Shown here piece after piece: positions 32,247 through 43,582 of a stretch of DNA of 64,000 nucleotides (position 1 is the stretch's first letter; the number at the start of each line of letters is the position of its first letter). The notes beneath the pieces are model-generated. The model worked only from the letters and a program-made list of their open reading frames with translations. It was not told the DNA's origin and searched no databases. Source of the DNA: Macrosoma leucophasiata (taxonomy: Eukaryota > Arthropoda > Insecta > Lepidoptera > Hedylidae); assembly GCA_036365455.1 (NCBI GenBank), contig JAWQUS010000021.1:20396001-20460000 (forward strand). The letters are read 5' to 3'. A program made the translations under genes and the position numbers.

Positions 32247-32732
32247 CGAGCGCATTACCAACCTATAAGAGTACCATGATATTCGATAGCAGAAAAATGA
32301 CAAAATTACTTTATTTATCTACTCGGCTATTCTACATCAGGCAATTCAGGCATCAGATTCACGATAGCAGGTGTAGAAATAGTGGCCTTCCTGACGCTCA
32401 CGATGCTTTATTTTAGCAGCAAAAAAACAAATAAACACATGCCCTGCTTCGATACACGAGGAATGGGATTCAAGGATTAATAGTGCCTTCTAATGGACGG
32501 CTTTCGACGGGCTTTGTGCATAAATGTATGTGATCTAACAGCAGCAAAGCAATGTTAATACGAACACTATCAACCACTAAAATTTCGTTTTAATTAAATG
32601 AACACTGTATTTTTATTGATTTACTAAATTACATAATTGTTATTGTAATTAGCGATAGAATTTAGTTTATTTTTTTGTATCATCAGTTATATTTTTTAAT
32701 GATTATAGGAGTATAAAATTCAAGAAATAATA

Positions 32733-32825
32733 AAAAACGCTTACATTCACAGCCTCATACTAGGTATATAGGTACCTGTGTCATTTGTGCTGTTGTACCC
32801 AAACAGATCTGAAACAAATATTATA
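32733..32825 (-). mobile_element. S3 SINE 3' fragment
   Basis: ACGCTTACATTCACAGCC to CAGATCTGAAACAAATA in minus sense. Confidence 0.6.
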
Positions 32826-33393
32826 TCTATACGCGCGGCAAATATTTTTCTCGAACTTTCCAAAAGTTCGAGTGTGACACTCGAAATTCAGAATACTAAT
32901 ATTCTCAACCTGCAACCTCTTATTACAGAATCGAACTCAGAAATGTTGCTGCAGTGGACTAGTATGTCAAGACTACTAAGCAGTATCAGATAATATTTTA
33001 TGTAATAATATTACGTATAGAATGGGCACTTCGACACAGTTCTATCAACTGTGACTTCGACGTCCCGCGTGATTTCCCCTCTTGCAGCTCGCACCACCCC
33101 TTGAGTACCGCGTCATAATATGCCGGCAGCCTCGTGCACTGAGGTTGCGAGCAGGCAACTGTGTGTGTGTGTGTGCGTGTAAAAACACGTCCTGGGGGCC
33201 GACCGCCTTACTCGTTTCGTTCAACTGTCGATTATGACAACATGTTTAAAGTTTCGTTCCACCTAACTCTTTCCTGGAAGTGTTTTCGTCCGCAGGTTTA
33301 ACTTTAAGAGCAAAATGTTTTAATAGGCGGTACGAAACGAATGTCCTAAACGAAAGAATTTCAATTAGGCGGTCGCCCCCCTGGTTGATGTTT
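32826..33393. other. Unrecognised sequence
   Basis: GC-richer patch at 33050-33210 with a short TG run (about 33164-33180). No gene recognised. Confidence 0.4.
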
Positions 33394-33401
33394 GTGTAAC
33401 C

Positions 33402-33693
33402 CATAGAGCAACACGGGCCACCAGCCGCGGCCGTCTGGAGTGGTGTAGCCATAGCGTTTATTACCGATGCAAAACAGTCTGTCATTTTTGCGGGGGGAAA
33501 TGCGTGCGACACACACGCACACTACAAAAATCGTCCATTACTACGAAACTCACACCTTGACTTTAACAAAATACAGAAACAATTTCACGCACACATTTAA
33601 ACATCTAGACGACAGGTATAGGCCCATTTGGGCTTGTACTTTGACAGAGGGTAAAACCTGCATATGGCTACTCCCCTCCGATGTTGCTCTATA
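33402..33693. mobile_element. M2 hAT-type MITE with perfect 8-bp TSD
   Basis: Flanked by GTGTAACC at 33394-33401 and 33694-33701. Ends CATAGAGCAAC and GTTGCTCTATA are inverted repeats. The 8-bp duplication and CA-type ends point to the hAT superfamily. No coding capacity. Confidence 0.9.
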
Positions 33694-33858
33694 GTGTAAC
33701 CAGAATAAGCGTGTGTATGGAATTTTAGCCGAGTGTCCACGGTGTGGCAGTAGGTATGCATCAACTAATGCGATAGTGTGCCTCTTATTATCAGTGTGAT
33801 TATCGCGTACCTACTAGATGAAAGGTTATGTATAAGGTCATACAGTATGACCTATTGT

Positions 33859-33955
33859 CCCTGGTGATAACACATCTGGATTAACATTTCTAGTTTTTAT
33901 TTTAGCAATCATCAACGTGAACTGTATGCTAATTCATCATTCATCACTTCCATTC
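33859..33955 (+). mobile_element. S1 SINE, very degenerate
   Basis: GATAACACATCTGGATT, then ATCATCAACGTGAACTGTATGC; spacing fits S1 but identity is low. Confidence 0.4.
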
Positions 33956-33967
33956 GATCCATACAAA

Positions 33968-34285
33968 AACTCAGTGTAAAATATTGCACAACCAATTCAT
34001 GAACTACAATCCAGTTTCCGAATTCGTTCATTTCAACTTCGAATCAAAAAACTGAACTGAAATCGCCAAATGAACATTACGAGAAAAACATTCGTATGCG
34101 CATGAATAATGCGTTATTGAATATTAATTACCGCTGCGACGGCCCGCGCCAATTGGCTCAGTTAATACTCTAATTGGTTCGGATTACGTGCTACGCAGAC
34201 GTGACTGTCAGATTGAATGGACGATCAATTGGACTGAGTTATCGTTGTTGATTTGAAAATGCTATTGATTTGTTTCAAAACAAAA
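33968..34285 (+). repeat. Local tandem duplication, copy 1
   Basis: About 320 bp sharing ATGAATAATGCGTTATTGAA, AATTAATTACCGCT and ATTGGTTCGGATTACGTGC with 34424-34758. Confidence 0.85.
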
Positions 34286-34423
34286 TGTCGTTGGTTTTAT
34301 TCCGTGTTTATGATATCGCCAGATACGTAATATACTTCATTAGTTACTTGAATATCAATTAGTTTGTCTCTTTTGTTTCAATGACAAAAATCTGTAAGTA
34401 CACAAAACCACACCTTAAAACAT

Positions 34424-34758
34424 GGCACGAGCAAATTTTTCATGAAACACAATCCTGTTTTCTGATTTGTTCATTTAACATCGAATCGAAAAACTGATCT
34501 GGAATATGAAACTGAATGAACGTTATCAAAAAAACATCGGTACGCGTATGAATAATGCGTTGTTGAATATTAATTACCGCTACTCCGGTCCGCGCCCATT
34601 GACTCAGATAATACTCTAATTGGTTCGGATTACGTGCCACGCAGACGTGACTGTCGGGTCGAATGGACCATAAATTGGACTGAGTTCCATAACTCAGTGC
34701 ATTTTCCACTGAACAGTGTTCAGTGGAAAATGCATTTGATTTGTTCAAAAATAAAAAA
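34424..34758 (+). repeat. Local tandem duplication, copy 2 with palindrome
   Basis: Aligns with 33968-34285 but carries an extra hairpin (perfect 17-bp arms 34698-34714 and 34718-34734, loop AGT) where copy 1 has simple sequence. Confidence 0.85.
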
Positions 34759-35540
34759 AGTTCTTTTATTGAAACTGTAGGTTAAGGCCAGCGCACTTTC
34801 GTTATCGTGTAACAATGTATAAATTCTATTTTAATTTATGAAGATATGCATACCAACCGGCCGGCGGTAGTGTAGTGTTCCATTTTTCTAAATACTTTCT
34901 ACTGTTGTCGGATTATAATTTGTAAGGTCTACTTAGCTGTGACAGTTTTCCTTCTAAATTCTTTACAACTAATACCGTGTTTTTTCCACATATCCCAACA
35001 CAACCAATTAACTGGTCTCCCACTCAGTCCTCCCGAGTTCACATTGAAAAATACTACGTGAATAGTATTTGAGAAAAAATAACATGAAAACTTCACATTT
35101 ATTCACACACAAAATCGGAATAAATATCGAAAAATATACGTTCTTATACATTTAAAAAACACATAATCATGTTTTATACCTAAACAGGTTGTCTTTAGCT
35201 GTACTCTCAAAAATCACTAACAAGTTTTACAGCTATTCCTACACACATAAATTCAAAACTCCAAGGAATGAGAACAAGTTAAATTACATATCTGATTCAA
35301 CCCGACGTTATTCCAAATCGTGGAAGTTAAAAAACTACTGGGATATAAAATTCAAATAATAACGGCCTGCACCGAACTCGATGACAGAGGTCTGTCCTCT
35401 GGGAGACAGCGGGTGGGATCCATTAAAAGTTGAATTAATGTCTCGCGCTTCGCTGTTTATTCTCGGGGGATTCGGCGATCGTAGTTCGTATTATCGACCA
35501 GTCGTGATCCGTGACTTTGTTCATTTTTTAAAGTTTTTCC
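34759..35540. other. Unrecognised sequence
   Basis: No family match. A 71-codon plus frame at 35381-35596 runs into an S1 and has no motif. Confidence 0.4.
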
Positions 35541-35542
35541 TG

Positions 35543-35880
35543 TTTGTATGTCATAAAGTGGCAAACGAGCCTAGAGTTTACATTGACGGTAAGTAAACAT
35601 TTACATGAAACTAAAGACTTCAATATATAAATGATTAGTATTAATGTATATGCGTTGCCACTCCTGAGGCACAGTACAATTATAAACAATATGGAAAGTA
35701 CGTACAAAACGTTCCAAAGGGCACACTCATACAAACATGCGCTTCGATGAAGTAAATCCCTCGTCACTCGCTACTCGAGCGTCGATGCGCATGTTTGCGT
35801 GAGTGTGCCGTTTCGAACGTTTTGTAAGTAGTTTCCATACTGTTCGTATTTGTACTATGCCTGAGGCCTAAGATTTCTGA
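35543..35880 (-). mobile_element. Diverged S1 interrupted by a palindromic MITE
   Basis: S1 words AAGTGGCAAACGAGCC and GCGTTGCCACTCCTGAGG lie left of the MITE, and CCTGAGGCCTAAG right of it. The interruption duplicates CCTGAGGC. Confidence 0.65.
35670..35859. mobile_element. Palindromic MITE in S1, 7-8 bp TSD
   Basis: CACAGTACAAT at the left and the complement CATAGTACAAAT at the right start inverted arms that continue for about 90 bases each (AATATGGAAAGTACGTAC / CAGTATGGAAACTACTTAC; AAAACGTTC; GGCACACTCA; CAAACATGCGC). CCTGAGGC at 35663-35670 and 35860-35867 is the target duplication, so the element is hAT-like and almost all hairpin. Confidence 0.85.
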
Positions 35881-35978
35881 GCTAAGACACAACATAACGG
35901 ACCGATGGACATGGCAAATATATAACGGTTCTTGTAGGCTACAGCACCCTAAAAGCGATATAAGGCATTCTTTCGTAA

Positions 35979-36275
35979 TTTTTTTTATGTAATGAAGGTG
36001 GCTAACTGACACGCAGTTCACATTGATGTTAATTGATGACTGCAGCTTATAGACACCCACGCAAACACCAGAGGTCAAAATGCGGATGCGTTGCCACCCC
36101 TGAGACCTCAGTTGATATGTCTCCGTCATAAGTTATTATGGTGCCGTACATTACCATCTACAACCAGATTACGACAGTGCTATACATGAACACTACCACT
36201 TGGCGGCAGATAGATTAGGTAATGCAGTGGTGAATAAAGGCGCTCCTATACACCTACACCAGATCTCTACCAGTA
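35979..36275 (-). mobile_element. S1b SINE, full length
   Basis: T-run, ATGTAATGAAGGTGGC at left; GATCTCTACCAGTAG at right. The head is diverged. Confidence 0.85.
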
Positions 36276-36317
36276 GAACCAAAGTAGAATTATTATATTT
36301 TGTTATAAAAATGTTGT

Positions 36318-36498
36318 TACATTATTATAGCTGTTGGATGTCGTTTTATATATAAGTAAAAAGCCTATGTTCTTTCTCAAAGTCAGTTCTATCTCTGTAC
36401 CAAATTTCATTAAAATCGGTTTAGTCGTTTGAACGTGAAAAGGTAACGGACAGACAGACAGACAGAGTTACTTTCGCATTTATAATATTACTAGGGAT
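36318..36498 (-). repeat. R2 repeat, simple form
   Basis: GATGTCGTTTTATA, TTTCATTAAAATCGG, AACGTGAAAAGGTAACGGAC, an AGAC tract and TTATAATATTAC. No palindromic insertion, unlike 2536-2866. Confidence 0.75.
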
Positions 36499-36783
36499 AT
36501 GGTGTGATAATTATTATAATAATGATATCCATCAGCCAACGTAATTTACATCTAAAATTATTCAAACTGTGTTAATTAACCATACATAAAATTAATTAAT
36601 TTGTGAAAATAATACCATTGCATTCATTATTTTATGAAGAGAGGACGTGATACAGGTTATAGTGCCAATGACAAACAATCGTGTGATTAAAAAAAAAATA
36701 ACGCTCATGAAATCCTAACAAAACAGATTGATGTCGTAAGTACCACGGAAGGACCTAATATAAATATCTGCTTCTTATCTAAT

Positions 36784-37065
36784 ATTTTTTTTATATAATG
36801 GAAGTGGCAAGCATGTGGTTCACATAGATGTTGAATGATGACTGCAGCCTATAGACACTTACACGAAGACCAAGGTCAAAATGCAGATGCGCTACCACTC
36901 CTGAGGCCTAAGTTGTTATGACTCTGTACCGGAAATTACAGGGCCGTACATTACCACCTGACCGAAACACGATAGTGCTGAACACTACCATTTAGCGGCA
37001 AGTATATTAGGTAATGCGGTGGTGCCTATGCAAGCGAGTTCCGTCACTGGAGTTCTACCACCAGT
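36784..37065 (-). mobile_element. S1a SINE, full length
   Basis: T-run and ATATAATGGAAGTGGC to GTCACTGGAGTTCTACCACC. All blocks present. Confidence 0.9.
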
Positions 37066-37139
37066 ATAGACTTAGGTTCAGCTCCCATACCATTATGTTT
37101 TTGCTAATATTGTGGTAGGTGTATTTCGATCAAAGTGTA

Positions 37140-37552
37140 ATGTTGATATTATATTGTTAATTTTAAGCTTGTTTAAATTATGGAAAATTGTAAAAATATG
37201 CCTAAGAGATATTTTTAAAAGAGCCGACTGAGTTTTTTCCGGCAAGTTTTTCTCAGATCATATTGGCCTTTGGAACTTTGCCGGTGAATGACAAAGAATT
37301 ACTCTTTTTCTTTTCTTTTTACTCTTTGTTATCAGTTTGTAAAGGGGAAAAGAGACATTCTACTGATATACTTTTACATTAGTTTATTACATTTAGTTTT
37401 ATCTTAGTGATATTCTTGACTTTACATATATTTTTTATCTTGTTTGACATGTATAACAATTGTTATTCGCTTTAATTTATTTTGTTTGTTTTTGACGTGT
37501 CATAAGAGGTGCCTGTCACCCTAAATGAATAAATGAGTTTCTGATTCTGATC
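37140..37552 (+). mobile_element. LINE 3' UTR
   Basis: GAGCCGACTGAGTTTTTTCC and TTTTTCTCAGATC resemble the CGGTTCTTCTCAG-type UTR of insect LINEs. It ends AATGAATAAATGAGTTTCTG ATTCTGAT with an AATAAA signal and short TCTGA tail. The last 240 bp recur reversed at 17296-17535. Confidence 0.65.
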
Positions 37553-37694
37553 GATGTAAGAACTTAAACACCACTATTACCCAATCTTTTAGCCAACCAA
37601 ATGTAGTGTTCAAAAATATAATGTTACAGTTAGATGAAAATGTTATAATGTCACAGGGGCAAAGCAATTCCAGGATATTGAGATGGTACTGCTT

Positions 37695-37992
37695 ACTGGT
37701 GGTAGAGCTCCAGTGACGGAGCTCGCGGGCGTAGGCACCACCGCATTACCTAATATACTTGCCGCTAAATGGTAGTGTTCAACACTATCGTGTTCCGGTC
37801 AGGTGGTAATGTACGGCCCTGTAATTTCCGGCACAGAGGCATAAGACCTTAGGCCTCAGGAGTGGTAACGCATCTGCATTTTGACCTTGGTCTTTGTGTG
37901 GGTGTCTATAGGCTGCAGTCATCACTTAACATCAATGTGAACTGCATGCTTGTTTACCACTTACATTACATAAAAAAAAAAAAAAAAAAAAA
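37695..37992 (+). mobile_element. S1a SINE, full length, best reference copy
   Basis: 298 bp from ACTGGTGGTAGAGCTCCAG to an A tract of about 21. Very close to 40204-40490 (both share GTGTTCAACACTATC and GCATAAGACC), implying a young shared source. Confidence 0.92.
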
Positions 37993-38090
37993 TGGTAACG
38001 CATCTGACCTCAGGAGTATATTTCAATGTTTATAGACTGTAGTATTTCCTGCCATGCAAATGAACTACCATTTGCCACCAAAATTACCGA
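37993..38090 (+). mobile_element. Degenerate S1 fragment
   Basis: TGGTAACGCATCTGACCTCAGG, then TATAGACTGTAGT and ACTACCATTTGCCACC; follows directly the A tail of a young S1. Confidence 0.5.
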
Positions 38091-38689
38091 AACCTAAAAT
38101 TGAAGAAAATTTCAATCCAGTTGCCTCAAATTCACGTACATCCGTTCTTCGCCGTGGGCCAATTTCGTTCGTTCGATATAATAATAATATGTGAGATATC
38201 ACGAGGCATCTTCGATTACGTATGATCCTGTCTGAAAACGTCGCAAAGATAATCCGCTTTCACTGTATGTTACATGTTATGTGTGTTATTCTGATTTTTG
38301 TTAAACGCACAATATCGGTGTAGCTGTCAGATAAATTATGGTCCATCATTAAAAATGTCCTAAATGATAACGTCCCGACGCTAACAGGTTTCGGGACGTG
38401 ACGACCCCACCGCCCACTAGCGGAAGATTTTTTTTTTACTAGAATGTATTTCTTGGCATTTTTGAAATTATAAGATGTATGTGTAGTTTCTGGTACTTTA
38501 ACTGTTTAAATAACAAAATTAATATTATTTATGGTTAAATAAACGTATAAAGAATAATTTTAGACACATTCTCAAAAGTTATCCGATTCTCTATTATTAT
38601 AAGAGTAATAGTTTTATGGTATTCCTTTAATTTGTACAACCCGTCTTTTTGTTGTAGATTTAGATCTCTCTAGTTTTAGGTTGCCTGGA
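38091..38689. other. Mostly unrecognised; short LINE 5' UTR-like piece
   Basis: CGGGACGTGACGACCCCACCGC and CCACTAGCGGAAGAT at about 38392-38428 match the complement of 27068-27112. The rest is AT-rich. Confidence 0.45.
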
Positions 38690-38797
38690 AGAGATCATTT
38701 TAAATGATAAGGCCGCCTATTGCGCATATTTTTAATTGTGTTTTGTTTAATATGTGTCCTAAAGTGTACAATAAAGAGTATTTATTATTATTATTAT
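38690..38797 (+). mobile_element. LINE 3' UTR end with TTA tail
   Basis: AAGGCCGCCTATTGCGC, GTGTACAATAAAGAG and a (TTA)n tail. The AAGGCCGCC word is typical of insect LINE 3' UTRs. Confidence 0.65.
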
Positions 38798-38810
38798 AAT
38801 TCTTGAACTA

Positions 38811-39016
38811 GTGCAGTCAGACCGAAAAATGGCGGTCAAACCATTCCAATGAGGCGGTAGTAAGTATGCAGCAGCAGCGTCCTACGATACATTGCGATCG
38901 CCAATCCGCATGCCAAGCGTGGCGATTATGGTGTATCCCCCTTATAAGGATAAATGTCCACTACTGGGCTTTGGTCCAGCAGTAAACATTTTTCGGCTGA
39001 AATGATGATGAAATGA
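38811..39016 (+). repeat. R4 repeat
   Basis: GTGCAGTCAGACCG to ATTTTTCGGCTGAAATGATGATG, same limits as 7039-7256. Confidence 0.75.
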
Positions 39017-39564
39017 AATAGCAGACTGACGGAACAATGTACGGCCTAAACAACATAATGTAGAGTCCTGAAAATTGGAGGGTATGTTTCTTGTATAAAG
39101 TGAGTATCCGATGAGAATTTTCGAAAGAGGGCGTGAAAAAATGAGAGCAAAGATTGTATATGATTCCTTGTTCCTTCTATCTCATACGATTTAAATTCAA
39201 TTTTCCTAATTTTTGTTACTTTATACACCATTTACAAGTCACTTTCACTTTATGATATTACAAAAACTTATGACTTAATACCGAATCAATATCCCCATTG
39301 GACAGAACATGAAATGCCAAGACAAATATTCGATCCGTGACTTCGTCACGCAGATATATCATAAAATCATCAAAATACAACGTAACAAATAGAATTTGCC
39401 CGTCGAATCGTATTATACAATATTAATCTCCACATCGCGCTGGCTGACAGAATGAATTTCGTTGCGACGAAATAAATATTGGGTGTGGAATAGCTTAATT
39501 TTATCTTTCACCCTTTCTGCCTGGTTTCGCGTTTCATTGTGTTGTAACGATTTGTTAAAAACTT
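39017..39564. other. Unrecognised AT-rich sequence
   Basis: No family match and no convincing frame. Confidence 0.4.
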
Positions 39565-39795
39565 ATTTGTATGTATGTATGTATCTTCACGCCAGGTCCC
39601 TAACGGGGTAGGCAGAGAGTGTAGAGCGTCAGATATCCCGGTTCTGACAAACCTCTCGTGCCTCGTCTACTTTCATCATTATCTTCATACATGCACGCCG
39701 ATTCCTAAGTCTTTTGATCCCACCATCAGACAGAACTCGACCTATTTGGTCATGGTAGGTCAGTCTTGGTCTTCCTGGGCCTCTGCAACCATCCA
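39565..39795 (-). repeat. Dispersed repeat with GTAT start, possible LINE fragment
   Basis: CTTCACGCCAGGTCCCTAAC, GGGGTAGGCAGAGAG and CATGCACGCCGATTC, CAGTCTTGGTCTTCC: a layout I know from insect repeats. Only one copy here, so its limits are uncertain. Confidence 0.4.
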
Positions 39796-39896
39796 CAACT
39801 TACTTGATAATAATTTTAAGATTTTTGTAGAAAATATTGCTAGAATAATTTTACTTCGGGTGGGATTTTAACACACAACAATAGCCCTATCGCTTG

Positions 39897-40000
39897 CATA
39901 GCTAGCATTGTTGGCAAGTTACTACCCCTAGGCAATGCAAACAAAATGTGAAAGACAAATTTGGTGTAGTAATTGGGTAGCTCAGTAAGAAGAGAAGACT
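39897..40000 (+). repeat. T repeat, degenerate
   Basis: ATAGCTAGCATTGTTGGCAAG, AATGCAAACAAAATGTGAAAG and GGGTAGCTCAGTAAGAAGAG follow the order core, then tRNA-like 5' half. Confidence 0.5.
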
Positions 40001-40203
40001 GTTTGGATGATTACATGAAAAAACTGGCGAATATTTTATTTTTTCAAACATTTAGTTTTTCTTTTACTGATTGTAAAGGCTCGTCAGGGCCTTGTTTTAA
40101 AGATTGCAACATATTTTGTAATACCAATTATAGAGCGATTGCAAACCCGCCTATCCTGAGCTCGTAATCCCGTTGCAGGTAACGTGGAAAATAACCGGTT
40201 TTT

Positions 40204-40490
40204 ACTGGTGGTAGAGCTCCAGTGACGGAGCTCGCGGGCGTAGGCACCACCGCATTACCTAATATACTTGCCGCTAAATGGTAGTGTTCAACACTATCGT
40301 GTTCCGGTCAGGTGGTAATGTACGGCCCTGTAATTTCCGGCACAGAGGCATAAGACCTTAGGCCTCAGGAGTGGTAACGCATCTGCATTTTGACCTTGGT
40401 CTTTGTGTGGGTGTCTATAGGCTGCAGTCATCACTTAACATCAATGTGAACTGCATGCTTGTTTACCACTTCCATTACATTAAAAAAAAA
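40204..40490 (+). mobile_element. S1a SINE, full length
   Basis: Nearly identical to 37695-37992, with a shorter A tract. Confidence 0.92.
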
Positions 40491-41052
40491 TTGGGATATT
40501 CCGGGATTGCAAGCCCTAACTTGGACAGTGACAATAAAAATCTTTCCCAATAATATCGATAATAATCCCGCACCCTAGACAATTTGTCCCATAACCCCAT
40601 GGTTGACTGTCAGAGAATACCTAGTGGTATTAAGTCCGCCATATGTATAATGTGCATAAAAGTATAAATAAATAAATAATGAATCTCTGATACGTGTTTT
40701 AAGCCTCATACTCAGAAATAGTGGCATATTACCACAATTATTCCATTCAAGCCAGTTACTGTTGAAATGTGTAGTCGACGTTTTATAAATATATTATGTT
40801 CCCATTCCATACAAAGACAAATAAAAAAAAAGACGTGTGGCACTCGGGAACTGCCGCGGTAAAGCTATTGCATTTACATAATTATCTAAAATTATGCAAC
40901 ACAAAATAAAATGCAAATAAAAAAAAAAATAGAAAAATGAAACAATAATTTTCTATGAATATTTACCACTTTTTAAATATTGAATGGAAAAACAAACAAT
41001 TTAAAAAAATGAACAAAAACAATCTTGCCAGCTTTATACCGCTGGTATAAAG
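40491..41052. other. AT-rich sequence with an 11-bp perfect hairpin
   Basis: 41030-41040 and 41044-41054 pair exactly (AGCTTTATACC, loop GCT). Otherwise nothing recognised. Confidence 0.5.
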
Positions 41053-41098
41053 CTCTTGCTTGCGCCTAGACCACAGACCGCTCGGTCACGCTACCCAC
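41053..41098 (-). repeat. tRNA 5' half-like fragment
   Basis: In minus sense GTAGCGTGACCGAGCGGTCT resembles the A-box half of a Leu or Ser tRNA or a SINE derived from it; no B-box half is found. Confidence 0.35.
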
Positions 41099-42471
41099 GA
41101 GCGGACGGCGAAATTATACATGACTTTCTTTAAATGAGTTTAAAATTTGTAATCCGAAGCGTCCGGTTTTTTGCGTTACGGAATTTCTGAATTCGGTCCC
41201 CGCGCTTAAGGCCCGCGATAGAAGCTATGCAATAGCTTAAAAACTAGAGTTTTTTCAAAACTTGTTCTATTTATCCCATTCGCAGAAACTTTCACGAGCC
41301 CGTATCTCATCCAAACGAACATTCAACGGATTCCACCTCGAAAACTGCATAAAAATCTGCAAAAGAAACATTTACAATCTAATTTATAGCGAAGTCGACA
41401 CTTATTTGTCCCTTTTAAAAGTAGAACGAGTCGCAGGTGCGCTTGTAAAAGATAAAAAAGTACACATTTTTCGTACGCTATCCGCTTCGCTAAATTTATT
41501 TATCATCGCTGCGTTTATTAAAAGCTTCAACGTGTTGAAATAAAATAAACGCTTGGGGATTTTTTATCGTGGCCGATAATCCGAAGTAATTGATTGTCGT
41601 CTCGCTCGAGGTGGTCGAGGATTACAGCCAGTTTAGTTGCGAAGTTCCTTGAATTTTAAGAAGAAAATTTAATGTTCTTGGCAATGTTGTTTTGAATTCA
41701 AAGTTGCGTAGATCTGCACCTGTGTTTCGGCACATACATTGGTGTAACTTAATACGTGTGTATTGGACACACATTAATAAGGTGCTAGTTTGTAAAAAGT
41801 CTGGGTTGGGCTTAAACTTAATTCACAACGTTCAAACTACAAAGCGTTAAATTTTTTTGTAACGTTTTTGGTTGAAACATTAGTGAACCTTTTAAATACT
41901 TTACACGACGAAATATGACGATAAAAAGTAATAATTATGGGATTTTAACAACACCACTGCGATCGCCAATCGAAAACCCGCATGCCAAGAATATGGCGGG
42001 AGGTTTGGCGGGAACCTTGAAAGTGCCGTACAAGGTGCTCTTATTTTACTTCATTTTTTTGGTGTATTTTTAAGTCATATTAAATGAAGTTGGTGGCATT
42101 TTGTTTGATATAGTTTTATTACAGTGCCCGTGTATAGTGAAATAGAATAACAGCGCGAAAACACTATCTTTCAGGTTGCCTCCAAAACTCCATTGTAAAT
42201 GTTCTGGTAAAGTAGCCATCGCTTTACTCGAATAACTGACTGCAACTCACTTGACTGCCATACTTAATAAATAATTGACTGACTATATTATATACTAACT
42301 TTTACGCTGCTTTAAATAAATACAAATACGAAATATCGTTTTACTTGACACTGGCAATATGCGTAATAATGATGCCATAGTAAAAAAAAAAAAAGATTAT
42401 GGTATGTTAGGATACATTTTGATACTACAGGGTATTCTTTTGACAAGTTTTGGTGCAGTAGTACCAGATGT
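41099..42471. other. Largest stretch without recognised repeats; short R4-like patch
   Basis: A 93-codon plus frame at 41262-41543 has no recognised motif. ACTGCGATCGCCAATCG with CGCATGCCAAG near 41945-41985 resembles R4. Confidence 0.45.
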
Positions 42472-42838
42472 TTTATATTATTTCGCATAAACACATGCTT
42501 GTGAAATATATTTTATTTTTAAAGAAAAATGGAAAGAAAAATTTTGACTTCAGGCGAGACTCGAACTCGCGACCTACTGGGAATCTAGTCCAGCCGCTCT
42601 TCCAATTGAGCTACTGAAGCCCTGCCCGATTTGTCAAATCTTTCCTTCACATCTATTGCATTGCTTTATGGTAGCAGCAGCGCCATCTATTACCAACTAT
42701 GCTAGTTAGGCAACCGATATAATAGACTTTTCAGTTTATTAAATATCGTAAAGAAGTCGCTTTTACCCTTAATAATTGTTTTATATTATTTCGCATTAAC
42801 ACATGCTTGTGAAATATATTTTATTTTTAAAGAAAAAT
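42472..42838 (-). repeat. T repeat with direct terminal repeats
   Basis: In minus sense: tail, core (GTTGCCTAACTAGCATAG...GCGCTGCTGCTACC), tRNA-like module (42545-42621), tail again. The two tails (about 42777-42838 and 42472-42535) lie in the same orientation about 307 bp apart, as if a tandem unit had been cut. Confidence 0.8.
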
Positions 42839-42956
42839 TGAAGAAAACCAGATGTGTTTCGACTGAAATGAAGGTGAAGCTATGGAGGCATACTTTTTAA
42901 GGAATTCATCTCCATAAGGCCGTAAATGAAGCTTTATGTCTAATAGTTAAGCTAAA

Positions 42957-43075
42957 CAGTTCAGTCATTTGGAGTCGCTCCCCAACAATAATCACAAGCA
43001 CTCGACTCGGGTCCATGAGTAATGGCATAACTTAACACATTTACGCAGGATTGTACTGACCGCGACTTGCTTTCA
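42957..43075 (+). repeat. Three-copy local repeat, copy 1
   Basis: CCCAACAATAATCACAAGC, ACTCGGGTCCATGAGTAATG, CACATTTACGC. One frame gives TRLGSMSNGIT then HIYA, shared with 44293-44427 and 45377-45530. Looks like a decayed coding segment of unknown origin. Confidence 0.5.
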
Positions 43076-43104
43076 CCTATACTTATGTAGATTATGAACA
43101 GGTT

Positions 43105-43345
43105 TAGAAATTAAAAAAAAAAATGGAAAGAAAAGTTTGACTTCGGGCAGGAATCGAACTTGTGACCTCAGGATAACCAGTCCAGCCGCTTTATCACTAC
43201 GTCGTACTTTTGTAGCTTAGTAGTAAAGCGGTTATCCTGAGATCACAGGTTCAATTCCTGCCCGAAGTCAAATTTTTCTTTCTGTTTTTTTCTTTAATTT
43301 CTAAAGTTCACTCGAATGTGTTATTGCGAAAAATAAATAGTTCAA
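43105..43345. repeat. Two tRNA-like modules head to head
   Basis: Minus module 43134-43198 and plus module 43204-43270 (TAGCTTAGTAGTAAAGCGG, AGGTTCAATTCCTGCCC) form an inverted repeat that extends outward through GACTTCGGGCAGG / CCTGCCCGAAGTC into the T tails. Confidence 0.8.
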
Positions 43346-43582
43346 TTATGAACAGGTATTTTCGAAAAGGTGGGCAGTAAGATATATTACAATATGAGAA
43401 CCTACATATGCTTGAACATGAGCTAGATTATTGAGCCACGATCTCTGACACGGCTGCCCTTAAATTATAATTTCTCTTGAAACACATCATTTGATAAACA
43501 GAATTACGTGCCTGGCTAGATATTGGCCTCTTTTTAATGCTTAAAACCACAGAACAGATTGTTTTTTCTGTTCTGTGCTTAA

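Noticed and set aside
35764..36129. 121-codon minus frame
   Set aside because: It is composed of S1b and palindromic MITE sequence.
42541..42621. LTR retrotransposon with tRNA primer site
   Set aside because: The direct repeats around the module are only about 60 bp and the module is a whole tRNA-like unit, not an 18-base primer site; no gag or pol is present.
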